A DNA stretch of 64,000 nt, from the NCBI GenBank assembly GCA_934555825.1, contig CAKTFJ010000001.1, positions 62,001 to 126,000 on the forward strand, given 5' to 3'. Below are positions 17,062 to 26,674 of the stretch, in pieces. The notes beneath the pieces were generated by a model. It saw only the letters and a program-made list of their open reading frames with translations, was not told the origin of the DNA and searched no databases. Within the stretch, counting starts at the first letter, position 1. Each line of letters begins with the position of its first letter. Source of the DNA: an uncultured Hyphomicrobium sp. GTDB taxonomy: Bacteria; Pseudomonadota; Alphaproteobacteria; Rhizobiales; Hyphomicrobiaceae. Position numbers and translations under genes: made by a program.

Positions 17062-18479
17062 CGTGCGATCTCCCAGGTGGTGACGATGTCGCCTGTCGCG
17101 GGGTCCTTCGCGTCCTTGACGGCTACGCCCATGGCGGCAAGCTCGTCGCGGATGCGGTCGCTCTCCTTGAAGTCCTTCGCCTTGCGGGCGGCGAGGCGGG
17201 CGGTGACGAGTTCGTCGACCTTGGCTTCGTCGACGGCCACGGCTTCCACGCCGACGTTCAACTCGTCGCGCGTTTCGCCGCCGTAGACGCCGAGGAATTC
17301 CAGGGTGGCCTTGAGCTCGGCGGCCGTTTCAGGATTGCGGCGGGCGGATTTGGCGAGGCCGTGGATGATGGACAGTGCGCTCGGTGTGTTGAGATCGTCC
17401 GAGAGGGCTGTGATCACGTCGGCGCTCGGAGCATCGGCAGCCTCGACGCCGGCGAGGAGATCGGCGAAGTCGAGCAGCGTCGCGCGGGCCTGCAGCAGGC
17501 GGTCGGCCGTCCAGTCTATGGGCTGGCGGTAATGCGTGCCGAGCATGGCGAGGCGGACGACGCGGCCGTGCCATTGGCTGGCGCCGAACTTTTTCGTGGC
17601 CAACAGCTCGTTGATGGTGATGAAGTTGCCGAGCGATTTCGACATCTTCTCGCCTTCCACCTGCAGGAAGCCGTTGTGCATCCACACCTTCGCCATGGCC
17701 GGCGTGCCATGGGCGCAGCGCGACTGAGCGATCTCGTTCTCGTGATGCGGGAACACGAGGTCGATGCCGCCGCCGTGGATGTCGAAGACGGGGCCGAGGT
17801 GGCGCTCCGACATGGCGGAGCATTCGATATGCCAGCCGGGGCGGCCGGGCGTCGCGATGCCCGACGGAGAAGGCCAGGCAGGCTCGCCGGTTTTCGACGG
17901 CTTCCACAGGACGAAATCCATCGCGCCTTTCTTGTAGGGCGCGACTTCGACGCGCGCGCCCGCCTCCATCTCCTCCAGGGAGCGGTTGGAGAGGCGGCCG
18001 TAATCCGGCATCGAAGCGACGTCGAAGAGCACATGATCCTCGGCGACATAGGCGTGGCCGTTGGCGACGAGCGCGTCGATGAGACGGCGCATCTCCTCGA
18101 TGTGCTCGGTGGCGCGAGGCTCGACGGTGGGCGGCAGAACGCCGAGGGCGGCGATGTCGTCGTGGAATTGCTTTTCGGTCGCTTCGGTGACGCGGCGGAT
18201 GGCTTCGTTGAGTGGAAGGTCCGGGAATTCCGTTGCTGCGCGGGCGTTGATCTTGTCGTCTACGTCCGTGATGTTGCGGACATAGGTGACGTGGCCGGCG
18301 CCGTAGGCGTGGCGCAGAAGCCGGAACAGCACGTCGAACACGATGACGGGGCGCGCGTTGCCGATGTGGGCGTAGTCGTAAACGGTCGGGCCGCAGACGT
18401 ACATGCGCACGTTTCCGGCATCCAACGGCTCGAATGTCTCCTTGCGGCGCGTCAGCGTATTATAGAGCGTCAGAGACAC
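17058..18479 (-). CDS. cysS: Cysteine--tRNA ligase
   Basis: 473-residue class I synthetase that charges tRNA-Cys. The HIGH-type signature is [17 protein letters not shown] near residue 30, and the KMSKS loop is [11 protein letters not shown] near 270. Between them are the zinc-binding positions: [10 protein letters not shown] with an early Cys at VRMYVCGPT and [10 protein letters not shown]. The start is a GTG at 18479 with GAGGAGG four to five bases upstream. It heads a compact series: small membrane protein, GNAT, then cimA. Length and motifs are standard. Confidence 0.98.
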   Translation of the reverse strand: MSLTLYNTLTRRKETFEPLDAGNVRMYVCGPTVYDYAHIGNARPVIVFDVLFRLLRHAYGAGHVTYVRNITDVDDKINARAATEFPDLPLNEAIRRVTEATEKQFHDDIAALGVLPPTVEPRATEHIEEMRRLIDALVANGHAYVAEDHVLFDVASMPDYGRLSNRSLEEMEAGARVEVAPYKKGAMDFVLWKPSKTGEPAWPSPSGIATPGRPGWHIECSAMSERHLGPVFDIHGGGIDLVFPHHENEIAQSRCAHGTPAMAKVWMHNGFLQVEGEKMSKSLGNFITINELLATKKFGASQWHGRVVRLAMLGTHYRQPIDWTADRLLQARATLLDFADLLAGVEAADAPSADVITALSDDLNTPSALSIIHGLAKSARRNPETAAELKATLEFLGVYGGETRDELNVGVEAVAVDEAKVDELVTARLAARKAKDFKESDRIRDELAAMGVAVKDAKDPATGDIVTTWEIAR

Positions 18480-18875
18480 CCGGTCCTCCTCATGCTTCCC
18501 ACGTGCCGCGCGGCACGCTGGCCGATCCTCCGGCCGGCGGGGCGTTTCTCTGTCTTGTGATGAGGCAAAGAACGAGGCCGCGCGCCAGCGGGAAAAGCTA
18601 GCCCGAAATAATCATGCAGCCGCAAATGATAACGGCAGGTTTGCGCAGCGTGGCGATCATGGGGCGAGTTATGCGGGCCGCCTTGCGGGGCGTCAAGCGC
18701 TGTCGGGGGCTGGACTCAGAAGCGTGTTGCGGGTTGGCGGCAATTGCGGGGGAAAAGGCGGGGCGTGTGGAGACGCCGCATTTCTCCCGCATTGACCCCT
18801 TATCCGGCTCGCATGATATGGTGAAAGCGATTGCTTTCTCAGGGGATGCTTTGGCCCCCGACGTTCGATGGATCG
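18480..18875. other. Divergent intergenic region between cysS and the DUF2865 gene
   Basis: About 396 bases with no convincing gene. A perfect 16-bp palindrome, CGTGCCGC/GCGGCACG, lies at 18502-18517, about 23 bases upstream of the cysS GTG and therefore in its leader or core promoter. A second inverted pair GGCC/GGCC-type sequence follows close by. The rest, read in both directions, shows only shadows of neighbouring frames. Promoters for both divergent genes are presumably here; none is clear enough to name. Confidence 0.4.
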
Positions 18876-20033
18876 ATGACAACGTCTCGCAACAGCGGCT
18901 TTCCGCGTCTGGTCTCGCGCCTCGTCGTGAAGGCCGTGGCCAGAATCGGCAAACAGGCCGCGCTCGGATTTGTGGTTGCGGCCGCGCTGGCGGCGGGTTT
19001 CGCGGTACCTGCGCTCGCTCAGGGCTGGTGGCCGTGGAGCGGCGGGGGCGAGCAGCAGGAGCGGCCGCCGCCGACGCCGCGCGAGCCTGTCTACAACGAT
19101 CCCTATACCGACCCTTACAACGAGCCGGCCGCGCCGCCGCCCTCTTATGGTGCGCAATCGGGCCGGAGCCCGATCTGCCTCGATCTCGAACGGCGGCTCG
19201 TGCAGGAAGGCCAGCGCGGCAATTCGAACGTCGTGCCTCAGCTCGAGGCTGAGCTGCGTGACGTTGAGCGGGCGTATCGCACTCAGCGCCAGCAACTCGA
19301 CCGCAGCGACTGCTACGAATATTTCCTGTTCTCGAAGACGCTCCGGCGGACGCGCAAGTGCATCGACCTGTCCAATCAGGTGGAGCAGGGACGGCGCCGC
19401 ATGGACGAGATCGAATCACGCCTGCAGCAGCTTCAGGCCTCCTCCGGGCGGTCGTATCAGGACGAGATCGTGCGGGAGCTTGCGCGCAACAATTGCGGCG
19501 CGACCTACCAGCAGCAGGCGCGTCGGCAAGACCGCGGATCGTTCGGTTTCTGGGAAGACCAGGAAAGCAGCGGGACAGCAGGCCGGTCGGGATTCGGCTC
19601 GTTGCCGTATGCCACCTACCGGACGGTCTGTGTGCGGCTCTGCGACGGCTACTATTTTCCTGTGAGCTTCTCGACGCTGCCGAACCACTTCCAGCGCGAC
19701 GAGGACGTGTGTCAGTCGCGGTGCGCGTCGCCAGCCGCGCTCTACTATCACCAGAACCCCGGCGCGGGCATGGAGCAGGCCGTGGCGGCGAGCACCAACG
19801 AAGCCTACTCGCAGCTCAAGACAGCGTTTCGCTATCGCAAGGAATACGTGAAGGGCTGCTCATGCAAGGTGGCGGAGTATGAGCCGCCGCCGGGTACGCT
19901 TCCAGCGCACGGTGCGGCGGCGGGCGAGGCGGGTGGCTGGGCCACGGAGGGTGCGCCGGCAGGCGCCGCACCTGGCGAGCCCGCCTTCGGCGGCGGCCAG
20001 GAAGAGCTGCCCTGGGCGACCACGACTCAATAG
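18876..20033 (+). CDS. Exported DUF2865 domain protein
   Basis: About 385 residues. An N-terminal hydrophobic signal (IGKQAALGFVVAAALAAGFAVPALAQG) is followed by a Pro/Glu-rich linker, a helical coiled-coil section (LEAELRDVERAYRTQRQQLDRSDC and SNQVEQGRRRMDEIESRLQQL), then a Cys-rich part with YRTVCVRLCDGYYFPVSFSTLPNHFQRDEDVCQSRC and KGCSCKVAEYEP. That C-terminal segment is the DUF2865 signature, a Hyphomicrobiales family of unknown role. At least eight cysteines in the C-terminal half suggest disulfides in the periplasm. An in-frame ATG at 18846 is an alternative start. The tail is Pro/Gly/Ala-rich and low complexity. It is convergent with gltX. Confidence 0.85.
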   Translation: MTTSRNSGFPRLVSRLVVKAVARIGKQAALGFVVAAALAAGFAVPALAQGWWPWSGGGEQQERPPPTPREPVYNDPYTDPYNEPAAPPPSYGAQSGRSPICLDLERRLVQEGQRGNSNVVPQLEAELRDVERAYRTQRQQLDRSDCYEYFLFSKTLRRTRKCIDLSNQVEQGRRRMDEIESRLQQLQASSGRSYQDEIVRELARNNCGATYQQQARRQDRGSFGFWEDQESSGTAGRSGFGSLPYATYRTVCVRLCDGYYFPVSFSTLPNHFQRDEDVCQSRCASPAALYYHQNPGAGMEQAVAASTNEAYSQLKTAFRYRKEYVKGCSCKVAEYEPPPGTLPAHGAAAGEAGGWATEGAPAGAAPGEPAFGGGQEELPWATTTQ

Positions 20034-20103
20034 GCCATTTCTGAAATTATTGGGCTGGCGCGTGTGCCCGGGCTGCGCGGAGCGGGACGCCGTTTCGCGG
20101 TGC

Positions 20104-21474
20104 CTATCCTCTTTGGCCTTTGAGGCGGGCTTCGGCACGGGTGCGGCCGATGAAAGGGAGCAGCGCTTTCAGCTCAGGGCCTGCGTCGCGGCCGGTGAGC
20201 GCAAGGCGGAGCGGGTGAAAGAGCGCGCGGCCTTTGAGGCCGGTTGCCGCCGAAACGGCGGTCGTCAGAGTTTTCCAGGTGTCGGCACCCCACGGCTCGG
20301 ACGGGAGCAGGGTGGCGGCTTTGGACGTCAGGTCGGCGTTCTCGATCACTGGTTCGATGTCGGAGGTTGCGATCTCCCACCACCCGCGCGCTTCTTCGAG
20401 CACGGCGACGTTGCCGCGTACGGCGTCCCAAAATTCAGCGCCGCCGCCGACACCGAAGGCGGTGAGGCGGTCGGCCACGGTTTCGAAGCCGCTTTTGTGG
20501 AGGAGCTTGGCGTTGAGGTTCCGGAGCTCGGCCGCGTCGAAGCGGGCTGGCGTTGTCGAGACCTTGGCGAGATCGAAGAGGGCGGCGAGTTCGTCGATCG
20601 CGCCGTGGGGCTCGATGGCGTCCGACGTGCCGATCAGGGCCGCGTAGCTCAACACCGCCATCGGTTCGAGCCCGGCTTCTCGGAATGAGCTGATGGAGAG
20701 AGAGCCCGTCCGCTTCGAAAGGGCCGTGCCATCGGCACTGATCAGAAGGCCGTGGTGGCCAAAGGCGGGCGGCTCGGTGCCGAGCGCTTCGAAGATGGCG
20801 ATCTGTACGCCGGAATTTGTGACGTGATCCTCGCCGCGCACGATGTGCGTGATGCCGAAATCGACATCGTCGACGACGCTTGTGAACGTATAGAGCGGCG
20901 TGCCGTCCTCGCGGATCAGGACGGGATCGGAAAGCGAGCCTATGTCCACCGTCTGGTCGCCGCGGATCATATCGTTCCACGAGACGATGGTGGGAAGCGG
21001 GCTGAGGCCGCTTTCGGCGCCCGAATTGGGCAGGCGGAAGCGCCAGTGCGGGCGGCGGCCATCGGCCTCGAACCTTGCCCGGTCCTCGGCGGAGAGGCGC
21101 AGGCCTGTGCGGTCGTAGATCGGCGGAAGGCTGCGTGCGCGCTGGCGCTTCCGCTTGAGGTCGAGTTCGGCCTCGGTTTCGTAGCAAGGGTATAGGTGTC
21201 CGCTGGCTTTGAGCGTCTCTGCAACCTCGGCGTAGCGGCCGAGGCGGTCGGACTGGCGCTCTTCGCGGGTCCAGTCGAGTCCGAGCCACCGGAGGTCCGT
21301 TCGGATGGCGTCCGCGAATTCCTCCGTGGACCGCTCGCGGTCCGTATCGTCGAGGCGGAGCATGAACGTGCCTCCCGCCTTACGGGCGAGCAGCGCGTTC
21401 AACACCGCGGTGCGGATGTTGCCGATATGGAGCGTGCCGGTGGGGCTCGGCGCGAAGCGGACGGTGGGGTTCAT
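20104..21474 (-). CDS. gltX: Glutamate--tRNA ligase
   Basis: 456-residue class I synthetase. The signature FAPSPTGTLHIGNIRTAVLNALLAR starts at residue 7 (HIGH form), then LRLDDTDRERSTEEF, YDRTGLRLSAEDRARFEADGR and the KMSKS-type loop DGTALSKRTGSLS. The KMSKS site reads LSKRTG rather than the more common LSKRHG of GltX1 enzymes, so this may be the second of two GluRS paralogs typical of alphaproteobacteria (some of which charge tRNA-Gln for the amidotransferase route). The ATG at 21474 is chosen because it starts exactly at the canonical MNPTVRFAPSPTG; earlier in-frame starts add non-conserved residues. It is convergent with the DUF2865 gene. Confidence 0.95.
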   Translation of the reverse strand: MNPTVRFAPSPTGTLHIGNIRTAVLNALLARKAGGTFMLRLDDTDRERSTEEFADAIRTDLRWLGLDWTREERQSDRLGRYAEVAETLKASGHLYPCYETEAELDLKRKRQRARSLPPIYDRTGLRLSAEDRARFEADGRRPHWRFRLPNSGAESGLSPLPTIVSWNDMIRGDQTVDIGSLSDPVLIREDGTPLYTFTSVVDDVDFGITHIVRGEDHVTNSGVQIAIFEALGTEPPAFGHHGLLISADGTALSKRTGSLSISSFREAGLEPMAVLSYAALIGTSDAIEPHGAIDELAALFDLAKVSTTPARFDAAELRNLNAKLLHKSGFETVADRLTAFGVGGGAEFWDAVRGNVAVLEEARGWWEIATSDIEPVIENADLTSKAATLLPSEPWGADTWKTLTTAVSAATGLKGRALFHPLRLALTGRDAGPELKALLPFIGRTRAEARLKGQRG

Positions 21475-21701
21475 GATGCGCGCCACCCTATAGGGCGGTC
21501 GGGAGAACTCAAGGGGGCGCGAAGGGTGCGCGACACTGGATTTCCGGCTTGACCTCTGGGGCGATCTCCGTGCGGCCCGGCAGCCACACCTGCCGTATGC
21601 TGAGGTTTGACCCTGTTTCTTTGCAGGGCGGACATTAGGCGATTGGTAAGGATGCTCGCCTAGCTTTGACATCCACGGGAGCGTCGGGGTGGGGAAGTGT
21701 C

Positions 21702-22679
21702 ATGTGCGTGGTTAAGTCTGTATCCGTTGAGGAATTCGAGTCCCGCGGCAGCATCAAGGATGGCGATGTCGCGCGCCTCAAGGCGGCCTTCCAAGACGAT
21801 CCCGATATCCACGAGGACGAAGCCGAGACGCTGCTTCGGCTCAATCGGACTTGCCCGGTGCAGGCGCCTTCCTGGGGCGGGTTCCTGGTGGACCTGATCG
21901 GCGATTACATTCTCAATCAGAGTGGCCCCGAGGGCTACATCACGGCGGAGAAGAGCGATTGGCTCATCTCGCGGCTCTCGACGGACGGGTGGATTGCCAA
22001 CCGTGCGGAACTGGATCTGCTGGTCGCGATTCTGGGGAAGGCGCGCTGGTTCCCGCTCAGTCTGGCGACGTTTGCGCTCGCGCAGGTGGCGGGGGCTGCC
22101 ATCCACGGGTTCGGTCCGTTGCGGTCGGGGCAAGGCCAGCCGCCGGTGCCCGGCACGATCAGCGAGCAGGACATTACGCTGATCCGGACGATCCTCAACG
22201 CTTTTGCGGGCGACAGCGCGCTCGCGCTCACGCGGGCAGAGACCGAGATCCTGATCGCCATCGACGAGGCCGTGTCGGCCCGGCCGGTGCCGTCCGCGTG
22301 GGTGGATCTGTTCGCGAAGGCCATGTCGAACGTGCTGTTGGCTGAGCAAGGCTACGCCGTGCCGCCACGTTCCGTCGCGCTCAGGCCGCGCGTTTCGGCA
22401 GGCCAGCCCTTGCCGCTCGACCGGCAGGTGGCGGCGGCGCTCGGGTTTCTGACCCACGATTATCATTTGCCGTCCAACGAGGAGCGGGCGCTGGCCCGTC
22501 TCGAACGGCAGAGGATCGAGATCGTGACCGGCGAACGACTGGTCACAGACGAGCCGGGTTGGCTTTCGGCGCGGCTGGAGACGGATGCGCCGCGCTCACC
22601 GGTGGCGGCGGCGGTGGCCGCGCATCTGCGCCGGGAACGCCTGATCGGCGCGGCTGTCCGGGACGGCAGAGCAGCCTGA
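21702..22679 (+). CDS. Conserved hypothetical protein
   Basis: 325 residues, cytoplasmic, no signal peptide or membrane helix. It starts MCVVKSVSVEEFESRG after a GGGGAAG ribosome-binding site about 4 bases upstream. The most conserved-looking segments are DVARLKAAFQDDPDIHEDEAETLLRLN, PSWGGFLVDLIGDYILNQSGPEGYITAEKSDWLISRL and SDGWIANRAELDLLV-like repeats, giving paired helices resembling TerB-like bundles. Within the chain, residues about 40-110 and 150-230 look related, so an internal duplication is possible. I do not recognise a named family. It precedes pccA on the same strand, but a 210-base gap with palindromes separates them. Confidence 0.7.
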   Translation: MCVVKSVSVEEFESRGSIKDGDVARLKAAFQDDPDIHEDEAETLLRLNRTCPVQAPSWGGFLVDLIGDYILNQSGPEGYITAEKSDWLISRLSTDGWIANRAELDLLVAILGKARWFPLSLATFALAQVAGAAIHGFGPLRSGQGQPPVPGTISEQDITLIRTILNAFAGDSALALTRAETEILIAIDEAVSARPVPSAWVDLFAKAMSNVLLAEQGYAVPPRSVALRPRVSAGQPLPLDRQVAAALGFLTHDYHLPSNEERALARLERQRIEIVTGERLVTDEPGWLSARLETDAPRSPVAAAVAAHLRRERLIGAAVRDGRAA

Positions 22680-22688
22680 AATACTCTA

Positions 22689-22717
22689 AACTCTAGAGAG
22701 TTAGCGGCCGGGGCCGC
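22689..22717. other. Palindrome and GC hairpin upstream of pccA
   Basis: AACTCT-AG-AGAGTT (22689-22702) is a perfect 14-base inverted repeat, and GCGGCC-GG-GGCCGC (22704-22717) is another immediately after it. The second could be a terminator stem for the preceding gene (no T-run), the first an operator. Function is a guess. Confidence 0.3.
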
Positions 22718-22890
22718 TTGAGAGCAGCCCGTACCGGCACGGCGCGTGGCTCGGCGCAACTGGACCTGTTCATAATTCCGTCATGCCAGGCTGGCCCGGC
22801 GCGATTTATCGCGGTTTACGCGGTTCATAGAATTCGTCTAGAAAGCCTCCCACCGACTTCCCCGACATCGAGACAGGGCGCCCAGGGATA

Positions 22891-24906
22891 ATGTTCAAGA
22901 AAATCCTCATTGCCAATCGCGGCGAAATCGCCTGCCGCGTGATCAAGACCGCGCGCAAGATGGGCATCAAGACGGTGGCCGTCTTTTCCGACGCCGATCG
23001 CGACGCGCTGCACGTCGAGATGGCGGATGAGGCCGTCCATCTCGGTCCTCCGCCGGCTGCCGAATCCTATCTGCTGATCGATAAGATCGTCGACGCCTGC
23101 AAGAAAACGGGTGCGGAGGCGGTTCACCCCGGGTACGGCTTCCTGTCCGAACGCGAGGCCTTCCCGGTTGCGCTTGCGAAAGCCGGTGTCGTCTTCATCG
23201 GGCCGAACCCCAAGGCCATCGCGGCCATGGGCGACAAGATCGAAAGCAAGAAGGCTGCTGCCGCAGCTAAAGTTTCGACGGTGCCGGGCTACGTGGGCGA
23301 GATCGCCGACGAGAAGCACGCGATAAAGATCGCCGAGGAGATCGGCTATCCCGTCATGATGAAGGCTTCGGCCGGCGGCGGCGGCAAGGGCATGCGCATT
23401 GCCTACAACCGCAAGGAAGTCGAAGAAGGCTTCCCGCTGGCGCGCTCGGAAGCCAAGGCGTCGTTCGGCGACGACCGCATGTTCATCGAAAAGTTCATCG
23501 TCGATCCGCGCCATATCGAGATCCAGCTCATCGGCGACAAGCACGGCAACGTCGTCTACTTGGGCGAGCGCGAGTGCTCGATCCAGCGCCGTAACCAGAA
23601 GGTCATCGAAGAAGCCCCGTCGCCCCTGCTCGACGAAAAGACGCGCCGCGCCATGGGCGAGCAGGCGGTCGCGCTGGCCAAGGCGGTGGGCTACGATTCG
23701 GCTGGAACGGTCGAGTTCGTGGCCGGCCAGGACAAGAGCTTCTTCTTCCTTGAAATGAATACGCGCCTGCAGGTGGAGCATCCGGTGACGGAGCTCGTGA
23801 CGGGCGTCGACCTCGTGGAGCTGATGATCCGCTCCGCGGCAGGCGAAAAGCTTCCGATCAAGCAGTCGGACGTTAAGCTCAACGGCTGGGCCGTCGAGAG
23901 CCGCGTTTACGCCGAGGATCCGTTCCGCAACTTCCTGCCCTCCATCGGGCGTCTCGTGAAGTATCGCCCGCCCGAGGAAGAGGTGCGCGACGGCATCACG
24001 GTGCGCAACGATACCGGCGTCGAGGAAGGCGGCGAGATCTCGATGTTCTACGATCCCATGATCGCGAAGCTCGTGACCCACGGGCCGACGCGCATCGCGG
24101 CCATCGACGCGCAGGCCGATGCGCTCGATGCGTTCTATATCGACGGCATTCAGCACAACGTGCCGTTCGTCTCCGCGCTCATGCATCATCCGCGCTGGCG
24201 CGAGGGACGCCTCTCGACGGGCTTCATCGCTGAGGAATATCCCGAGGGCTTCAGCCCGCGTGTTGCCGAGGGTGAGGAGCGCAAGGCGCTGGTTGCGGTG
24301 GCAGCGGCGATCGATCACCTCCACAATGCGCGCCGCCGGCTGATCGACGGCCAGATGACCAACGGATCGGTGACCTTCGCGAAACGCCGCGTGGTCGATA
24401 TCGGCGGCGAGCGCCAGACCATCGAGGTTACGGCGACCGAGGATCAGTTGACCGTCGGTTTCCTCGACGCGAACGGCGCGGCCGAGCAGTCGCTCGCCGT
24501 GCAATCCGACTGGAAGGCGGGCGACCCGGTATGGCGCGGCGATGTCGGCGGCAAGGCCGTGTCGGTGCAGGTGCGCCCGATCCTGAACGGCGTGACGCTC
24601 TCCTATCGCGGTATCCAGAGCCCGGTCTACGTCTATACCGAGCGCGAGGCGGAGCTGGTGTCGTTGATGCCGGTGAAGGCCGCGGCCGACATGAGCAAGT
24701 TCCTGCTCTGCCCGATGCCGGGTCTCGTCAAGGCGATCCATACGAGCGAGGGCGCGGAAGTGAAGGCGGGCGACGCTCTGGCTGTCGTCGAGGCCATGAA
24801 GATGGAGAACATCCTCCGGGCCGAGCGCGATGGCGTGGTCAAGAAGGTCAACGCGAAGGCTGGCGACAGCCTGGCTGTCGATGCCGTGATCCTGGAGTTT
24901 GCGTGA
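22891..24906 (+). CDS. pccA: Propionyl-CoA carboxylase alpha (biotin-carrying) subunit
   Basis: 671-residue acyl-CoA carboxylase subunit joining biotin carboxylase and the biotin carrier domain. The start MFKKILIANRGEIACRVIKTA is canonical. The ATP-grasp part shows PGYGFLSERE, KASAGGGGKGMR, VEFVAGQDKSFFFLEMNTRLQVEHPVTE. The carrier domain near the C-terminus has the biotin lysine in VEAMKMEN (about residue 636). Fold and length match PccA rather than plain AccC (about 450). It would pair with a PccB carboxyltransferase not in this window. The reaction is propionyl-CoA to methylmalonyl-CoA, feeding the ethylmalonyl-CoA or propionate pathway. The stop codon lies one base before the ridA start, so the two are co-transcribed. 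Confidence 0.93.
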   Translation: MFKKILIANRGEIACRVIKTARKMGIKTVAVFSDADRDALHVEMADEAVHLGPPPAAESYLLIDKIVDACKKTGAEAVHPGYGFLSEREAFPVALAKAGVVFIGPNPKAIAAMGDKIESKKAAAAAKVSTVPGYVGEIADEKHAIKIAEEIGYPVMMKASAGGGGKGMRIAYNRKEVEEGFPLARSEAKASFGDDRMFIEKFIVDPRHIEIQLIGDKHGNVVYLGERECSIQRRNQKVIEEAPSPLLDEKTRRAMGEQAVALAKAVGYDSAGTVEFVAGQDKSFFFLEMNTRLQVEHPVTELVTGVDLVELMIRSAAGEKLPIKQSDVKLNGWAVESRVYAEDPFRNFLPSIGRLVKYRPPEEEVRDGITVRNDTGVEEGGEISMFYDPMIAKLVTHGPTRIAAIDAQADALDAFYIDGIQHNVPFVSALMHHPRWREGRLSTGFIAEEYPEGFSPRVAEGEERKALVAVAAAIDHLHNARRRLIDGQMTNGSVTFAKRRVVDIGGERQTIEVTATEDQLTVGFLDANGAAEQSLAVQSDWKAGDPVWRGDVGGKAVSVQVRPILNGVTLSYRGIQSPVYVYTEREAELVSLMPVKAAADMSKFLLCPMPGLVKAIHTSEGAEVKAGDALAVVEAMKMENILRAERDGVVKKVNAKAGDSLAVDAVILEFA

Positions 24907-24907
24907 G

Positions 24908-25300
24908 ATGACCAACGCGTCGCGTAAACTCATCTCGTCTGGTTCCCCGTTCGAGCTTGAGATGGGCTATTCGCGCGCCGTCGTAGACGGGCGGTGGGTG
25001 TTCGTCTCCGGCACGACGGGTTTCAACTACGAGACCATGTCGATTTCGGACGACGTGACCGCACAGGCCGACCAGTGCTTCCGCAACATCGCCAAGGCGC
25101 TGGAGCAGGCGGGAGCGAGCCTCGCCGATGTCGTGCGGGTGAAGTACATCTTCACCAGCGCGGACGACTTCAAGCCGTGTCTTCCCGTTATGAAGACCTA
25201 CTTTGGCGAGGTGCGGCCGGCTGCGACGCTGATCATTGCAGGTCTGGTCGATCCCGCTATGAAGATCGAGATCGAGGTCACGGCGCTGAAGCCGGACTGA
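24908..25300 (+). CDS. RidA/YjgF family protein
   Basis: 130-residue member of the RidA superfamily (YjgF/YER057c), which releases ammonia from reactive enamine/imine intermediates of PLP enzymes. Reads MTNASRKLISSGSPFELEMG, later VSGTTGFN, VVRVKYIFTSADDF and VRPAATLIIAGLVDPAMKIEIEVTA. The Arg in RPAATL aligns with the catalytic/ligand Arg of active RidA proteins. The ATG at 24908 directly follows the pccA stop. Being next to a carboxylase rather than threonine deaminase, it may be one of the Rid1-3 subfamilies with a different metabolite. Confidence 0.92.
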   Translation: MTNASRKLISSGSPFELEMGYSRAVVDGRWVFVSGTTGFNYETMSISDDVTAQADQCFRNIAKALEQAGASLADVVRVKYIFTSADDFKPCLPVMKTYFGEVRPAATLIIAGLVDPAMKIEIEVTALKPD

Positions 25301-25322
25301 GATTGCTCCAACAGGTCACGCC

Positions 25323-25643
25323 ATGATCGGCACCCGCACCGCGCACGTCAGAATTGAAGGTCTCGTGCAGGGGGTGGGGTATCGTGCCTGGACGCAGAGG
25401 GTGGCGACCGAGCTCAAGCTCACGGGCTGGGTGCGCAACCTGATCGACGGCGCAGTCGAGGCCGTATTCCAGGGCGAGAACGAAAGCGTTGCGGAGATGA
25501 TCGCCCGTTGTGGGCGGGGCCCCCAAGGAGCCGCCGTGAAGCAGGTCGAGATCCTTGGCGAGGAGGTCGTCGGCACCTTCGAGGGTTTCGAGGTTAGGGC
25601 GACAGCGGCAGCGGATGCCGGCTCGGACAAAAACCTCTGCTAG
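25323..25643 (+). CDS. acyP: Acylphosphatase
   Basis: 106 residues, alpha/beta sandwich enzyme that hydrolyses acyl phosphates. Catalytic Arg is in GLVQGVGYRAWTQ (residues about 13-25) and the Asn in GWVRNLIDGAVEAVFQGE. The last 20 residues are an extra, non-conserved tail. It follows pccA and ridA at 22 bases, so may be part of the same transcript. Convergent with the LysR gene, with which its last codons overlap by four bases. Confidence 0.93.
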   Translation: MIGTRTAHVRIEGLVQGVGYRAWTQRVATELKLTGWVRNLIDGAVEAVFQGENESVAEMIARCGRGPQGAAVKQVEILGEEVVGTFEGFEVRATAAADAGSDKNLC

Positions 25644-26491
25644 CCAAGGCGGGCAGCGGCGCGGCGCAGGCCCTGGATGATCAGCTCGTACGTCTCCTCG
25701 TCGCGGGCCTCCGGATAGACCATGTAGACGGGATAGACGAAGCGGCGTGCGCGCTTGGGCTGATGGAGGCGGCCGCGCGCCACGTAGGGCTTCACGATGC
25801 GGGCCGGGAAGTATGCCGATGCCTCGGTGGTGAGCAGGTAATCGAGACCGACGGAGCCGAGATCGAGGCGCAAGCCCGGGTTCGTGAGCTCGGGGTAGGC
25901 GGCTGCATGATCCTGCTGGAAGTCCGGCCCCCAATCCACCAGCACGTACTCGCCGGGCTCGCGCCTGCCAGGGGGAGCCTTGCCGCTCGTCACCAGCACG
26001 AACTCCTCATCGAACAGGTGCTCGACCACGTGGCCCGGTGGCTGGATAGGGCGGTACATGACCGCGAGATCGAGCGTGCCTTCGATGAGACGCTGGGTCA
26101 GGACCGGGGACGCGGCCGAGAAGGCCGAGACTGCGATGTCGGGGTTGGTGGCGCGGAGGCGCGCCACCCATTTCAACAGAAAGCCTTGCCATAAGCCTTG
26201 AGAGGCGCCGACCGCGAGATGGTCGCTGTGCTGATCCACGAGGCTGACTTCGAGCTGCGCGCGTTGCCAGACGCGGACGAGCGCGAGCGCGTGCTTGCGG
26301 AACTGCTCGCCTGCGGCCGTGAGGTCTGCGCCGGATTTCGAGCGGTGGAACAGCGAACAGCCGAGGAGATCCTCGAGGCCTTTGATGCGGGCGGATACTG
26401 TGGACTGCGTGATGTTGAGCTTTACCGCAGCCTCGATAAAGCTGCCGGTCTCCGCGACCATCAAGAACGTTCGCGCGAGATTGATGTCCAT
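25640..26491 (-). CDS. LysR-type transcriptional regulator
   Basis: 283 residues. The N-terminal winged helix-turn-helix reads MDINLARTFLMVAETGSFIEAAVKLN, then the recognition helix ITQSTVSARIKGLEDLLGC and the wing LFHRSKSGADLT. The effector domain follows from about 90 (HLAVGASQGLWQG and related segments). A perfect inverted repeat lies 40-58 bases upstream (26531-26549), a likely autoregulatory site. Divergent from the Lys-rich peptide gene, which could be a target. Effector unknown. Confidence 0.93.
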   Translation of the reverse strand: MDINLARTFLMVAETGSFIEAAVKLNITQSTVSARIKGLEDLLGCSLFHRSKSGADLTAAGEQFRKHALALVRVWQRAQLEVSLVDQHSDHLAVGASQGLWQGFLLKWVARLRATNPDIAVSAFSAASPVLTQRLIEGTLDLAVMYRPIQPPGHVVEHLFDEEFVLVTSGKAPPGRREPGEYVLVDWGPDFQQDHAAAYPELTNPGLRLDLGSVGLDYLLTTEASAYFPARIVKPYVARGRLHQPKRARRFVYPVYMVYPEARDEETYELIIQGLRRAAARLG

Positions 26492-26530
26492 TTATTGCTC
26501 ATAACGCGCACTTAAAAAGCACAAAACTAT

Positions 26531-26549
26531 CTATCGAAAACTTCGATAG
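26531..26549. promoter_or_regulatory. Probable LysR operator
   Basis: CTATCGAA-AAC-TTCGATAG is an 8-bp perfect inverted repeat with a 3-base spacer and contains ATC-N9-GAT, which fits the T-N11-A pattern of LysR-type sites. It is about 40 bases upstream of the LysR start codon and between the divergent genes. Confidence 0.55.
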
Positions 26550-26674
26550 GCGTCACCGGAAATTTCCGTTTGAAGGAGGAAATGATTCTCCTCACATTGC
26601 GAAAAGACCCGCCAACGAGTCGGGTCGGATCGAGCCCGGTGTGTGCCGGGTGTTCAATGGAAGGACTAACGACT

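Noticed and set aside
22825..24933. Minus-strand reading of 702 codons across pccA
   Set aside because: Shadow of pccA; composed of Arg/His/Asp/Leu-rich sequence with no known fold.
26570..26674. Longer start for the lysine-rich peptide gene (61 residues)
   Set aside because: It includes two hairpins and has a ribosome-binding site too close to the ATG at 26582; the start at 26675 fits better.
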